From positions 992,001 to 1,056,000 of the forward strand of contig NZ_JAEFCB010000001.1 of assembly GCF_016405905.1 (NCBI RefSeq): a stretch of 64,000 nt of DNA, in the 5' to 3' direction. The first letter of the stretch is position 1; the number at the start of each line of letters is the position of its first letter. The notes beneath the pieces are model-generated. The model saw only the letters and a program-made list of their open reading frames with translations, had not been told where the DNA came from and searched no databases. This DNA is from Variovorax sp. IB41 (GTDB lineage Bacteria > Pseudomonadota > Gammaproteobacteria > Burkholderiales > Burkholderiaceae_C). This document shows positions 36,017 to 45,506 of the stretch, in pieces. Position numbers and translations under genes: made by a program.

Positions 36017-36768
36017 CAGTCGGCCTGCAGTTCTTTCCACAAGGTGTCGAATTCGTCCGCGAAGCGGCGAACGAGCGAAGGGTCGTTGCTCAGGATCACG
36101 TTCTCCTCGTTGTAGTCGCAGGCGCTGCGCGTCCAGTTGTAGCTGCCGTTGATGAGCCGCGCGCCGTCGAAGATGGCGAACTTGTGGTGCATGTGCGCCT
36201 CGGTGCGGTCCACCGCGACCGGAATGCCGGCCGCGCGCAACTGGCCGACGTCGCTGCCGCGGTCGAACTCCTTGTCGTTGTCGGTGATGAAGCGCACCGC
36301 CACGCCGCGCCGCTGTGCGGCCAGCACCTCGGCGGTGATGCGGTCGTCCGACAGCGTGAAGACGCAAAGATCCACCGAGCGCTTCGCAGCCTTCAGCTGC
36401 TGATTGATCGCCTGCAGGCACCCCGTGCCCGGGCTGAAGAAAGCCTGCGAGCGCACAGCCACGGCATCGGGCGAGCGGCCGGTGTCGATCGCGCGCACCA
36501 CGCCTTCGAGCCACTTGAGCAGCGACAGCTGCTCGGGGTCGGCCGTGCGTGCGCGCACCAGGTCGAAGGCGCGGTTGCGCAGCTGGCGCAGGCCGTCTTC
36601 GGGCGGCGACGCTTCGCGCAGCGTATGGACCAGCACGCGGCGCTCGTCGTCGCTCAGGCGTGCATCGGCCAGTGTGGCGTCCAGCTGCGCGAGCAGTTCG
36701 GGCAAGGCGGCCTGCGGCTCGTCCGAGGCGTATGTGGATGCGGATGCGGAAGTTGAAGTGGCCTGCAT
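36016..36768 (-). CDS. Phospholipase D-like domain protein
   Basis: The 250-residue protein has a helical N-terminal part (about residues 20-95). A single PLD-type domain follows, with HHKFAIFDGARLINGSYNWT near residue 193, matching the HxKxxxxD motif and the GSxN element. Proteins with one such motif act as homodimers and cut phosphodiester bonds in lipids or nucleic acids; mitoPLD and Nuc-like nucleases are examples. No signal peptide is visible, so it is probably cytoplasmic. It starts three bases after the giant ATPase stop. Partnering an ATPase and a PLD domain is reminiscent of nucleic-acid processing systems, but that is inference. Confidence 0.82.
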   Translation of the reverse strand: MQATSTSASASTYASDEPQAALPELLAQLDATLADARLSDDERRVLVHTLREASPPEDGLRQLRNRAFDLVRARTADPEQLSLLKWLEGVVRAIDTGRSPDAVAVRSQAFFSPGTGCLQAINQQLKAAKRSVDLCVFTLSDDRITAEVLAAQRRGVAVRFITDNDKEFDRGSDVGQLRAAGIPVAVDRTEAHMHHKFAIFDGARLINGSYNWTRSACDYNEENVILSNDPSLVRRFADEFDTLWKELQAD

Positions 36769-36771
36769 GTC

Positions 36772-39700
36772 TCAGTGGTCCTTGTCGGGTTTGGGCGTTG
36801 GCACGCGCTTGGGTGCCGCGCGGCTCGCCTGCACTTCAGCGGCCAGCCGCTCCATGTCCTGCCTGATCGAACGGTCGAGTTCGAGCCGGCGTTCGGTGGC
36901 GGTCACCAGCGGCAGGATCAGCTCGCGGTAGGTCACCGCGATCTGGAGCATGGCGTCGGCCAGGCGCTGACCTTCGCTCGGCCCTTCGGCCACCGGCATG
37001 GGCGCGGGCACGGGCTTGAGCGCATCGACCGCGCGCGCCACGTCGAGCATGCTGCTGGCGATGCGCTGGCTGCCGTCCACATCGGCACCGCCGAGCTTGC
37101 GCTGCCGCACGAACTCCTCGCAGATGGCGGTCCAGCGCGCGCTTTCTTCCGGCGTCGGGCTGCCCAGCAGTTGCGCGAGGCGCAGCAGGTTTTCTTCCGC
37201 GCCGGTGGTCAGCGTCTGCGCTTCGCCGCGGTAGTGGTCGCGCAGGAGCGCATCGAGTTCGTCGTCGCGCATGAGCGGCGTGATCTTGCCCGCGAGCTTG
37301 GTCATGTTGCGGTAGCTGCCCTGCAGCTTGAACGGTGGCGCGGCGCGGTAGGCCTCTTGCTGCGCGGCCGATTCGATGTACGCGAGGTTGACCTTGAGCA
37401 GCAGGTCGCGCGCGCGGAACAGGCGCTGCAGCAGCGCCTTGATCTCCTCCAGCTCGACCGCGCTGTAGGCGTGCGAGAGCGCGCTGCTGGGCACGTCGTG
37501 GCCCTGCGCCATCTTCACCAGCAGCTGCACGTCCTTCGGATCGCGCGAGGCCAGCGGCATCAGCGTGGGGTTGGAGGTCAGGCTGTTCTCGATGTACGAG
37601 AGCGCGAACGCCGCCTCGCGGCCCGAGAGCACGTCGCCCAGGTTGTAGATGTCGGCGCGGTTGGCCAGCATGTCCGGGATCTTGAACACGTCGCCCGACT
37701 CGGTGTAGGGGTTGCCCGCCATCACGATCGCGAAGCGCTTGCCGCGCATGTCGTAGCTGCGCGGCTCGCCGTTCCACACGCCCTCGATGCGGCGCGTGCC
37801 GTCGGCCAGCGCAATGAACTTCTGCAGAAACTCGGGGCTCGTGTGCTGGATGTCGTCCAGGTACAGCATCACGTTGCTGCCCATCGCCAAGCCCAGGTTG
37901 AGCTTCTCCAGCTCCTGCCTTGCCGCGCTGTTGGGCGCGTTGGCCGGGTCGATGGCCGTCACGCCGTGGCCGAGCGCCGGGCAGTTGATGCGCACGAAGA
38001 TGAGGCCCAGCCGATCGGCCACGTACTCCATCAGCGTCGTCTTGCCGTAGCCGGGCGGCGAGATCAGCAGCAGGAGGCCCATGCGGTCGGTGCGGCTGCC
38101 CTCGCCCGCCGAGCCGATCTGCTTGGCGAGGTTGTCGCCGATGATGGGCAGATACAGCTCGTCGATCAGCTGGTTGCGCACGAAGGTCGAGAGCGGCTTG
38201 GCCTGGAACTGGCTGAGCTTCAGGCGCGCCTTCTCGCGTTCGAGCAGCGCGTGGCGCAGGCTCTGCAGCGCCTCGTAGCCCGGCACCGCGTGCATGGTGT
38301 GGAAGAGGAAGCGGCGCCAGAAGTCGTTGAGGTTCAGCGTGATGCGGCCTTCGGCCACGCGCGGATGCTCGCCGCGCAGCCCCTCTACCGTGCGGTCGAG
38401 CGCCGCATTGACGCGGGTGCGTTGCAGCGGAATGGCCAGCACGCTGGCTGCGTCGTCCACCCAGTCGATCGATTGCGGCGCCTGGTGCACGGCAAAGGCG
38501 CGCACCCAGTCGCGCGCGAGGCGCCAGCGCTCGGCGGGCGGCGCGGCATCCAGGTCGTGCTGCCAGGCGTCGCGCCGGCCGCCGCGCTCCAGCTCGCGCA
38601 GCAGCGCGGCCGCGAGGTCTTCGCCCGCGCCCGAGACGGCCCAGGTTTCGCCACCGCGCTCGCCGGCCAGTTCGCGCACGAGGTAGGCGGCGGCCTGGTC
38701 GCACAGCGTGGACACGCGGCCTTGGTGGGCGTCACGCTCTTCCTCGCTCGCGGCCTCGGCCAGCGGCAGCATGTCGGGCACCACGTCGTGCGCGAAGTGC
38801 TTCAGGGCGCGCGCCGTGTCGGCTTCGAGCTGCTCCAGCGCATCGCGCCGGCCGAACAGCGTCTGCATCTGCATCGCGGCGCGCGCGCGGCGCAGCAGCG
38901 ATTCGCGGTGCGCGATCAGGTGCCCGTGCTGCCAGTAGAGCAAGGCCAGCGCGCGTTCGGTCGGGCCCCAGGCCAGCAGGCCCGCCTGGTCCTGCATCGC
39001 GACGAGCGCGCCCAGCAGGCGCAGGGCGTCGTCGTCGTGGATGCCCTTCTGGTAGCCCTCCTGATAGCGCGCCGCAGCGAAGCGGCGGACCATGTCCAGC
39101 AACTGCGGATGCAGCGGGTCTTCGGTAAGCAGCGTGCGCACGTCGGCCCAGCTGCGCTCGGCCTTGCCGTCGAGCAGCGCTTCCAGCAAGCGGCCCGCGA
39201 GGTACTCGGCGCGCGACAGCTCCGCTGTCTCCGACACCAGCGACTGGTTCCAGTAGCGTTGCAGCGGCAGCAGCCGGGGTTCGTCCACGGGGCTCTGATA
39301 GTCGGTGCCCGTCACCTGGTAGGCCATGCCCTCGTCGCGGGCCACCAGCGTCAGGTCGACCGGCTGGCGGTGAACGGTGAAGGCGTGGCGGCCCAGGCGC
39401 AGCGTGTCGCCGCCCTCGCTCACCAGCTCGCGCTTGTCGCGGATGGAGCGCAGCGCCTGGTCGCGCGCGGTCTTCAGGCGCGTGTCGAGCTCGTCGGCCG
39501 GCACCGCGGCGCCCAGCGTGCGCAGGTCGGCGATCAGTGTGCGCAGCTTGCCGATCATCGGGTCGGCCGCAAAGTAGCTGTGGACCTGCGTGAGGTCGGC
39601 CAGCTGCGCGATGCGGCGCGGAATGCCATCCAGGATGCGCCCCGCCGCATCGACCACGCCTTGCGCGCGGCGCTGGCGGGCTTCGACCAGGCTCTGGCGG

Positions 39701-42033
39701 CGCGCGGAGAGCGCCTCGTACACGGTCTCGCGCTTCTCGGCGATGTCGGCCAAAAAGTCTTCCTGCTCGGCGAAGCGGCCTTCGATTTCCTCGAGCTGGG
39801 CCAGCAGGCGCGTGAGCGCGTCGTCGCACTTCTCGGGCGTGTCGGCGAATTCCAGCGCGTTTTCCACCGCCTGGCTGAAGAGCTTGAACTGCGCGCCGAA
39901 CTCCGCACGCGCCTCGGTCGCGCCCAGCGACTTGCGCCGCACGCGCGCATCGGCGCGCATGCGGTTGATGTCCGCGTAGATCAGCGAGATGCGGTCCAGG
40001 ATCGAGGTGCGGATCACCGCATCGCCGCCCGGCAGGCTCCCCAGTTGTTCGGTCAGCAGATCCAGGCCCGCGGCCTGCTCGTCGAGCGTCGCGAGCATCT
40101 GCCCGAGCGCGGGCGACGTCGCCAGGTTGGGCAGTTCGAGCGCGAGCTTGTCCAGCGCCTGGCGCTGGCCGTTGAAGGCGGTGTCGGCGGCCAGGAACTG
40201 CATCGCGCGTTCGCCGATGCGCTGCTGCTCGACCTCGAGCGCCGCGTCCATCGCGGCGATGCGCGGCAGGTCGGCGTAGCGCAGCTCCTTGAGCATCTGC
40301 AGCGCGCCGCGGCGCTCCCGCAGGCGTGCGAGCGCCTTCACGAAATCGTCGGGCGCGCGCCAGATGGTGCTCGCGATATCGACCAGCAGCGCATGCTGCG
40401 CGTCTTCGGCGCGGGCCAGCGCGCGCGCGGTTTCGCGCCGGATGGTGTCGACCTTCTCGAACTCGGCCAGCGTGCTGCGCGCCACGTCGGCGATGCTGCG
40501 CAGCTCCGCCATGAGGCCGGCGGCCTCGGACGCATCGAGCCAGAAGTAGGCGTCGCTCACGCGGGTGCATTGGCGAATGAGGTCTTCGTAGGCGGCGCGC
40601 GTGGGCGCCTGCTCCCGCACCGCGCGCGCGATGCCCATCAAGTCGCTCACGCCGCGCACGAGCTCGGCGTTGCCGATCTTGCCGAAGAAGCCGGTGGCGG
40701 GCGGCTGCGCGCTCACATGCTCCTCGCTGGCGAACGGTGTCTGCCACAGCTGCATCGGGTGCACGCGCGTCGGCTCGCCGTCGTTGTCGTGGAACACCAG
40801 GATGCGGCCGTCCGCAAAGCGCGCGTAGCCGTTGGCGATGATCGGCGTGGCGAGCTTCTTGTCGATCAGGTTGTAGTTGAAGAGCGCGTAGCGCCCCGGC
40901 TTCGGGTCGTAGAACACATAGGCCACGTCCTCGCCGTTGGGCGAGCGCAGCATGCGCTTGAAGCGCAGGTGCTCCACCACCTCGGCCGGCAGGTCGAAGC
41001 GCTTGTACTCGCCCGACTGCAGGTAGTACCCGCCCGGAAAGATGATGCCGTGGTCTTCGGGCAGCTGCACGCAGGAGCCGCCGATGGCGTCGATGCGCTC
41101 GACCTGCTGCGTGCGGATGTTGAACACCAGGTAGCGCGTGACCTGCTCGCGGTAAGGCTTCACGCGCAAGAGGATCAGCATGCCCAGCTTGGCCCACGCG
41201 ATTTCGGCGTCGGTGAGCGACTGGCTCTTGTCCTCCACCGGTTCGCTGTAGATGCCCAGGCCCGTCTCGGTGTTGTTCTCGATCTTGATCGTGAGGTCGC
41301 CGCCCAGCGTTTCGACGAACACCGTGTCCAGCACGTTCACATGCGGATGCTTGCCGCCCACGTGGTCTTCGCGCGTGGCGACGGTCCATTCGAAATCGTG
41401 GCTCGCGGGCAGCGCGATGTCGCGCTCGCCCCGGTTGTCGATGTACTGGATGCTGCCGTCGCGCTCGATGGCCCAGCGGAACACGCGCACGTCGTGCAGC
41501 TGCTGGCCGATCTGGAACGAGGCGAGCAGCTTGTCCTGCGTCACGCGCAGCTGCAGCAGCGTGGCCTGCTTGTAGTAGGCGTAGAGCTCGCGAAAGTCCG
41601 AGGTGAAGCGCGTATCTTCCAGGAAGGTGCCGGCCAGCGGCACGGGCTGCAGCTCGTCGTTCTCGGTGGCGGCTTCGCCCGGCGATGCGAGCCGGTAGAG
41701 GCCGAACACGTCGCCCACGGCCGTCTCCTTGCGAAGGCCGATGAACACGTTGTAGCCGAACAGCAGCAGGTCGCCGATGCGCACGATGTCGCGCGCCACG
41801 GCGTTGTTCTCGGTGCGTGCGCGGGTGCGCAGGATCAGCGTCTGGTCGGAGCGGCCGAACTCGGCCAGGCGCTGCTCGTTGAGCGCCTGCGTCTTCCTGA
41901 GCAGGCCCTCGCCCTGGGTTTCGAGCCGCTTCTTCAGCAGGTCGTAGCTGCCGCTGCCCGAGACCAGTGCTTCGGTCGGGTCGGTCGGCGTCTGGGCGCC
42001 CGGTGGCGCACCGGTTTCGTCGGTGGGTTGCAT
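36772..42033 (-). CDS. Giant AAA ATPase, DUF3686-type DNA repair ATPase family
   Basis: The product is 1,753 residues, one of the longest in the window. The N-terminal 450 residues (beginning with LLKKRLETQGEGLLRKTQALNEQR) look like DUF3686, sometimes named DNA repair ATPase. A long helical, coiled-coil-rich region follows to about residue 1250. An AAA domain carries Walker A PPGYGKTT near residue 1328, Walker B MLYLDDIQ near 1390 and the sensor asparagine in MAGNPYTESGD near 1432. A Pro/Lys-rich tail ends it. The family name says repair, but function is unproven. It lies in an island with PspA and flotillin genes, and may remodel membrane or DNA complexes. Confidence 0.8.
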   Translation of the reverse strand: MQPTDETGAPPGAQTPTDPTEALVSGSGSYDLLKKRLETQGEGLLRKTQALNEQRLAEFGRSDQTLILRTRARTENNAVARDIVRIGDLLLFGYNVFIGLRKETAVGDVFGLYRLASPGEAATENDELQPVPLAGTFLEDTRFTSDFRELYAYYKQATLLQLRVTQDKLLASFQIGQQLHDVRVFRWAIERDGSIQYIDNRGERDIALPASHDFEWTVATREDHVGGKHPHVNVLDTVFVETLGGDLTIKIENNTETGLGIYSEPVEDKSQSLTDAEIAWAKLGMLILLRVKPYREQVTRYLVFNIRTQQVERIDAIGGSCVQLPEDHGIIFPGGYYLQSGEYKRFDLPAEVVEHLRFKRMLRSPNGEDVAYVFYDPKPGRYALFNYNLIDKKLATPIIANGYARFADGRILVFHDNDGEPTRVHPMQLWQTPFASEEHVSAQPPATGFFGKIGNAELVRGVSDLMGIARAVREQAPTRAAYEDLIRQCTRVSDAYFWLDASEAAGLMAELRSIADVARSTLAEFEKVDTIRRETARALARAEDAQHALLVDIASTIWRAPDDFVKALARLRERRGALQMLKELRYADLPRIAAMDAALEVEQQRIGERAMQFLAADTAFNGQRQALDKLALELPNLATSPALGQMLATLDEQAAGLDLLTEQLGSLPGGDAVIRTSILDRISLIYADINRMRADARVRRKSLGATEARAEFGAQFKLFSQAVENALEFADTPEKCDDALTRLLAQLEEIEGRFAEQEDFLADIAEKRETVYEALSARRQSLVEARQRRAQGVVDAAGRILDGIPRRIAQLADLTQVHSYFAADPMIGKLRTLIADLRTLGAAVPADELDTRLKTARDQALRSIRDKRELVSEGGDTLRLGRHAFTVHRQPVDLTLVARDEGMAYQVTGTDYQSPVDEPRLLPLQRYWNQSLVSETAELSRAEYLAGRLLEALLDGKAERSWADVRTLLTEDPLHPQLLDMVRRFAAARYQEGYQKGIHDDDALRLLGALVAMQDQAGLLAWGPTERALALLYWQHGHLIAHRESLLRRARAAMQMQTLFGRRDALEQLEADTARALKHFAHDVVPDMLPLAEAASEEERDAHQGRVSTLCDQAAAYLVRELAGERGGETWAVSGAGEDLAAALLRELERGGRRDAWQHDLDAAPPAERWRLARDWVRAFAVHQAPQSIDWVDDAASVLAIPLQRTRVNAALDRTVEGLRGEHPRVAEGRITLNLNDFWRRFLFHTMHAVPGYEALQSLRHALLEREKARLKLSQFQAKPLSTFVRNQLIDELYLPIIGDNLAKQIGSAGEGSRTDRMGLLLLISPPGYGKTTLMEYVADRLGLIFVRINCPALGHGVTAIDPANAPNSAARQELEKLNLGLAMGSNVMLYLDDIQHTSPEFLQKFIALADGTRRIEGVWNGEPRSYDMRGKRFAIVMAGNPYTESGDVFKIPDMLANRADIYNLGDVLSGREAAFALSYIENSLTSNPTLMPLASRDPKDVQLLVKMAQGHDVPSSALSHAYSAVELEEIKALLQRLFRARDLLLKVNLAYIESAAQQEAYRAAPPFKLQGSYRNMTKLAGKITPLMRDDELDALLRDHYRGEAQTLTTGAEENLLRLAQLLGSPTPEESARWTAICEEFVRQRKLGGADVDGSQRIASSMLDVARAVDALKPVPAPMPVAEGPSEGQRLADAMLQIAVTYRELILPLVTATERRLELDRSIRQDMERLAAEVQASRAAPKRVPTPKPDKDH

Positions 42034-42045
42034 GGATCGGCGCGG

Positions 42046-42591
42046 TCAGTCCGCGCGAAGCAGTGCGAGCAGTTCGTCGCGATGAGGCTGGGTGTCGAGC
42101 CAGGCGCGGATGCGGTCCAGCTCGTCGATGCAGTCGTTGCCGTAGCGGCGGCGCAGCGCGGCCAGGCGCGCTTCGCGCACCTCCTCGGTCTGCAGGCGGC
42201 GCTGCCATCCGTCGGACAGCAGCTCGTCGAGCCGGCCCGCCAGGCCGCGGCTCACGATGGCGCGCCACTCGCCCGCGTCGAACCACAGGTTCTGGCAGGC
42301 CACGCAACGGTCGATGCGGAAATCGGGCCCGGCGCTCACGCGCAGGCGCTGCATCAGCCGGTCGCATTCGGGGCAGTGGCGCACGGCGGCGATGTCGAAC
42401 ACCTCGATCACTTCGTCATCGACCTCATGCGGCACGCGCTTCGGGTCGGCGGCCTTCCAGGCGCGCCAGTCGTCCATGGCCATCACCATGCCGCTGCAAT
42501 CGGCGCACTGCACGCCCAGCAGCGCTTCGGCCAGCGCCACCGGCTGCATCGCTGCGTGCCCGGTGCAACTGCACTTCAGGTTGGGGTTCAT
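42046..42591 (-). CDS. Zinc-ribbon protein (TFIIB-type zinc finger family)
   Basis: The 181-residue protein has two cysteine clusters. The first is KCSCTG near residue 6, paired with QCADCSG near 29. The second, CPECDRLM near 73 paired with DRCVACQNLWFDAGEW near 94, is the zf-TFIIB type. A helical tail follows. Such proteins are common and poorly studied; they often sit beside membrane or stress genes. It is predicted cytoplasmic, and the start overlaps the flotillin gene stop by four bases. The stop is 12 bases before the giant ATPase start, so the three genes are coupled. Confidence 0.8.
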   Translation of the reverse strand: MNPNLKCSCTGHAAMQPVALAEALLGVQCADCSGMVMAMDDWRAWKAADPKRVPHEVDDEVIEVFDIAAVRHCPECDRLMQRLRVSAGPDFRIDRCVACQNLWFDAGEWRAIVSRGLAGRLDELLSDGWQRRLQTEEVREARLAALRRRYGNDCIDELDRIRAWLDTQPHRDELLALLRAD

Positions 42592-44774
42592 TGCACGTTC
42601 CCGTTCAACGGACGGAAAGTGGAAATGAGGTTCTGCAGCGCCGACTTCTGCTTGTCGGTGCCGTCGGCGGCGATGCGACTCATCAGCGAGGCGACGCTCA
42701 GGTTCTGGATCTCGCCCGACGAATTGCCCAGCGCACCGACGATGTCGCGCAGGTCCTTCACCACGTCGCGTTCGCCCGAGAGCTGGTCCTTGAAGGCGAC
42801 CTGCACCGCCTGGCTCTTGGAGATGACGCCGTCGATGCCCTTGCCCACCGAGAGCGAGCGCACGAAGCTGTCGAAGTAGTCGCCCGAGCCGCCCACGATG
42901 TCGATCTTGGCGTTGGCCAGCGCCGTGCCCAGCACGTCGGCCTGTTCCTTGGCAATGGAGGTCTGCGCGTCGATGCCCTTCATGGTCTCGATGTGCGACT
43001 TTTCCAGGCGCATGCGGAACTCTTCGTGGTCGCGGGTCTCGGGGCTCATCGACTTCATGGCCTCGAACTTCTCGTGCAGGCCCTTGGCCTCGGCGTTGAA
43101 GCGGGCTTCGATCACCTGCGCATCGGCCTGCCCCGACTTGAGCGTGGCCTCGGCATCGGCCGTGCGCACGGTCACGTCGGCGAGGCCGAGCTTTTCCTTG
43201 CCCGAGGCTTCGGCGTCGAACTTGGCGCGCATGCCGGCGGCTTCGGCCTGCGAGCGCGCCTCGATCACCTGCGCGTCGGCCTGGCCGGCCTTGAGGATCG
43301 CGTCGGCATCGGCCTGGCGCACGTGCACGTCGGCCAGTCCCAGCTTTTCCTTGCCCGAGGCTTCGGCCTCGAAGGTGGCCAGGCGCGCCTGCGCGGTGGC
43401 GATCTCGACCTTGGCAGCGGCCAGGCCCGGCGCGGCGGACAGGGCCTCCATGCCCTCGGCCTCGCGCTTCTTCGATTCGGCGTCGCGCTCGGCCACCTTC
43501 AGCTTGGCATCGGCCAGCGTCAGCTCTTCGGCCGCCTTGTGGCGTGCGCGCTTTTCCTGCGTTTCGGCCGCCTTCACGTCGATCACCATCTTCTCGTCGG
43601 CCTGGCCCTCGGCCATGATCACGACCGACTTCTTGGTGCGCTCGGCCTCGGCCACCACGCGCAGTTCCTTGATCGCTTCTTCCTGCTCGGCCACGGTGCG
43701 CTCGACCACGATGCGCTCGCGGATCACGTCGGCAATGGCCTTCTTCTGCACTTCGACGGCCTTGTCCTTCTCGATGCGCTGCAGCGTCACTTCCTTCTCG
43801 CGGTCGACGATCTCCAGGTCGCGGGCACGCGTGACCTTTTCTTCCTCGACGGCCACCGCGCGCTTGCGGTTGTTCTCGGCCACTTCCTTTTCGCGCTGCA
43901 CGTTCTCTTGCTGCACGGCCACGGTCTGCTCCGAGAGCAGGCGCGCGGTTTCGGACTTGGTGCGCTCCTCGGACTGGATCTTGGAGGTCTCGGCTTCCTC
44001 GCGGGCACGCACGCTGGCGATCTCGCGGTGCTGGCGCGAAGTGGCGTCGGCCTGCTGGCGCTCGAGTTCGAGCAGCGCCTCCTGCGTCTCGACGTTCTTC
44101 TTCTTGATCTGCATTTCCTCGTTGCGGCGCAGCTCGTTGGTGCGCACATGCTCGACCGCCGTGAGTTCGGTGATCTTCTTGATGCCCTGTGCATCGAGGA
44201 TGTTGTTGGCGTCCAGCTCCGACAGCGGCGTCTGCTCCAGGTAGTCGATGGCCGCGTCCTCCAGAACGTAGCCCGAGAGGTCGTTGCCGATCTGGCTGAT
44301 GATCTGGTCGCGGAAGCCGTCGCGCGCCTGGTAGAGATCCACGAAGTCCATCGACTTGCCCACCGTCTTGAGCGCTTCGGAGAACTTGGCGGAGAACAAT
44401 TCCTCCAGCGTCTCGTGGTTGGAGGCCCGTGCGCAGCCGATGCCCTGCGCCACCTTCAGCACGTCGTCGGCGGTCTTATTCACGCGCACGAAGAACTTCA
44501 CCTTGATGTCCGCGCGGATGTTGTCGCGGCAGATGAGGCCTTCGTTGCCCGAGCGGTCGATCTCGATGGTCTTGACCGAGATGTCCATCAGCTCGGCCTT
44601 GTGGATGATCGGGTAGACCATGCGCCCGGTGAAGGTCACCTCGGGCTCGGCGCGCAGCGTGTTCACGATGAGTGCGTGGCCCTGTTCGATCTTGCGATAG
44701 AACTTGGCGAACATCGCGAACAGGCCGAGGATGACCACGGCCAGTATGACCACGGCAAAGATGATGGGCTCCAT
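42588..44774 (-). CDS. Flotillin family SPFH protein (YqiK-like)
   Basis: The 728-residue protein starts with one membrane helix (IIFAVVILAVVILGLFAMF). An SPFH domain follows at about residues 30-200, including LICRDNIRADIKVKFFVRV. Then comes a long Glu/Ala/Arg-rich coiled coil (about 220-600) typical of flotillins and E. coli YqiK. Flotillins form large oligomers at the inner membrane that organise membrane microdomains. The coiled coil contains a tandem repeat of 51 residues with EASGKEKLGLADV in each copy. The next upstream gene is a YqiJ-like protein, the E. coli partner pair. Confidence 0.9.
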   Translation of the reverse strand: MEPIIFAVVILAVVILGLFAMFAKFYRKIEQGHALIVNTLRAEPEVTFTGRMVYPIIHKAELMDISVKTIEIDRSGNEGLICRDNIRADIKVKFFVRVNKTADDVLKVAQGIGCARASNHETLEELFSAKFSEALKTVGKSMDFVDLYQARDGFRDQIISQIGNDLSGYVLEDAAIDYLEQTPLSELDANNILDAQGIKKITELTAVEHVRTNELRRNEEMQIKKKNVETQEALLELERQQADATSRQHREIASVRAREEAETSKIQSEERTKSETARLLSEQTVAVQQENVQREKEVAENNRKRAVAVEEEKVTRARDLEIVDREKEVTLQRIEKDKAVEVQKKAIADVIRERIVVERTVAEQEEAIKELRVVAEAERTKKSVVIMAEGQADEKMVIDVKAAETQEKRARHKAAEELTLADAKLKVAERDAESKKREAEGMEALSAAPGLAAAKVEIATAQARLATFEAEASGKEKLGLADVHVRQADADAILKAGQADAQVIEARSQAEAAGMRAKFDAEASGKEKLGLADVTVRTADAEATLKSGQADAQVIEARFNAEAKGLHEKFEAMKSMSPETRDHEEFRMRLEKSHIETMKGIDAQTSIAKEQADVLGTALANAKIDIVGGSGDYFDSFVRSLSVGKGIDGVISKSQAVQVAFKDQLSGERDVVKDLRDIVGALGNSSGEIQNLSVASLMSRIAADGTDKQKSALQNLISTFRPLNGNVQ
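43080..43400 (-). repeat. Tandem 51-codon repeat inside the flotillin gene
   Basis: Two in-frame units are visible, each starting near EASGKEKLGLADV and continuing through GQADAQVIEAR. Matching DNA words (for example CTTTTCCTTG) recur at 43191 and 43344, exactly 153 bases apart. This lengthens the coiled coil by one full unit. The boundaries are approximate. Confidence 0.7.
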
Positions 44775-44826
44775 TTTTTCTCCAGATTTGCTTTGAGAGC
44801 GGACGAACAGTAAGGGATGCGCGTGA

Positions 44827-45471
44827 TCAGACGATGTCTTCGTGCGCGGCGATGAGGTAGCGCCCGGCCACCCCGTCGTATTCGAGGATCAGCGCGTGCG
44901 AGCCGCGCGTGAGCGTGTTGGGCGTGGGTGCCCAGACGCGGATGTTGAGGCTCGCGCCACGGCGCGAAATTTCGGCGCGGCCGTCTTTCTCGTTCACCAC
45001 GCCGGTGACCACCCGGCAGGCCTGGCCGACCAGCGCGGCGTTGCTCACGGCCGTGTGGCTCACGAAGAGACCGCGCAGCGGCCGGATGGCGATGGCCGTG
45101 ACCGGAATGGCGATGGCGGCGCTCGCCACCAGCAGCACCGTGCCGGCCACGAGCTGGAGCAGCATCGTCGGCACCAGCGGCAGGAGCCATTCGCCGCCGA
45201 GGCACGAGACGGTCCACGCGACGAGCACCAGCAGGCTCACGGCCACCGAGAACGGCACGCCGTTCAGCCCGAAGGCGACGACGTAGCTCGCGAGCTGGCC
45301 CACATCGCTCGTGTCGCCGTCGGCGTGCGTGTGCAGGTCGACGTCGATGCCGCTGTGTTCGATGTCGACCATGCCGAGCACCGCGAGCACCCAATAGATC
45401 ACCACGACGCCCAGCAGCACCGTGTAGATCGCGGTGGGGTACCCCGTCACCGCATCCATGAAATTGCCCAT
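44827..45471 (-). CDS. OB-fold membrane protein (YqiJ/NfeD-like)
   Basis: The 214-residue protein has an early membrane helix (AIYTVLLGVVVIYWVLAVLGM), two more near residues 75-125, and a C-terminal beta-rich segment (about 145-214) that would be the NfeD-like OB fold. In E. coli YqiJ is encoded next to the flotillin YqiK. The pair here is in the same order and direction, 52 bases apart. NfeD-type proteins bind flotillin-type proteins and help build membrane platforms. The stop is at 44827 and the start ATG at 45471 directly precedes the membrane part. Confidence 0.78.
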   Translation of the reverse strand: MGNFMDAVTGYPTAIYTVLLGVVVIYWVLAVLGMVDIEHSGIDVDLHTHADGDTSDVGQLASYVVAFGLNGVPFSVAVSLLVLVAWTVSCLGGEWLLPLVPTMLLQLVAGTVLLVASAAIAIPVTAIAIRPLRGLFVSHTAVSNAALVGQACRVVTGVVNEKDGRAEISRRGASLNIRVWAPTPNTLTRGSHALILEYDGVAGRYLIAAHEDIV

Positions 45472-45506
45472 TGATCCCTCCCGCGAGCGGGTTGTTGTTC
45501 GTTGTT

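Noticed and set aside
36775..42879. Plus-strand open frame of 2,034 codons
   Set aside because: It is antisense to the giant ATPase and zinc-ribbon genes, rich in Arg, His and Gln, and has no domain motif; long antisense frames are expected at this GC content.
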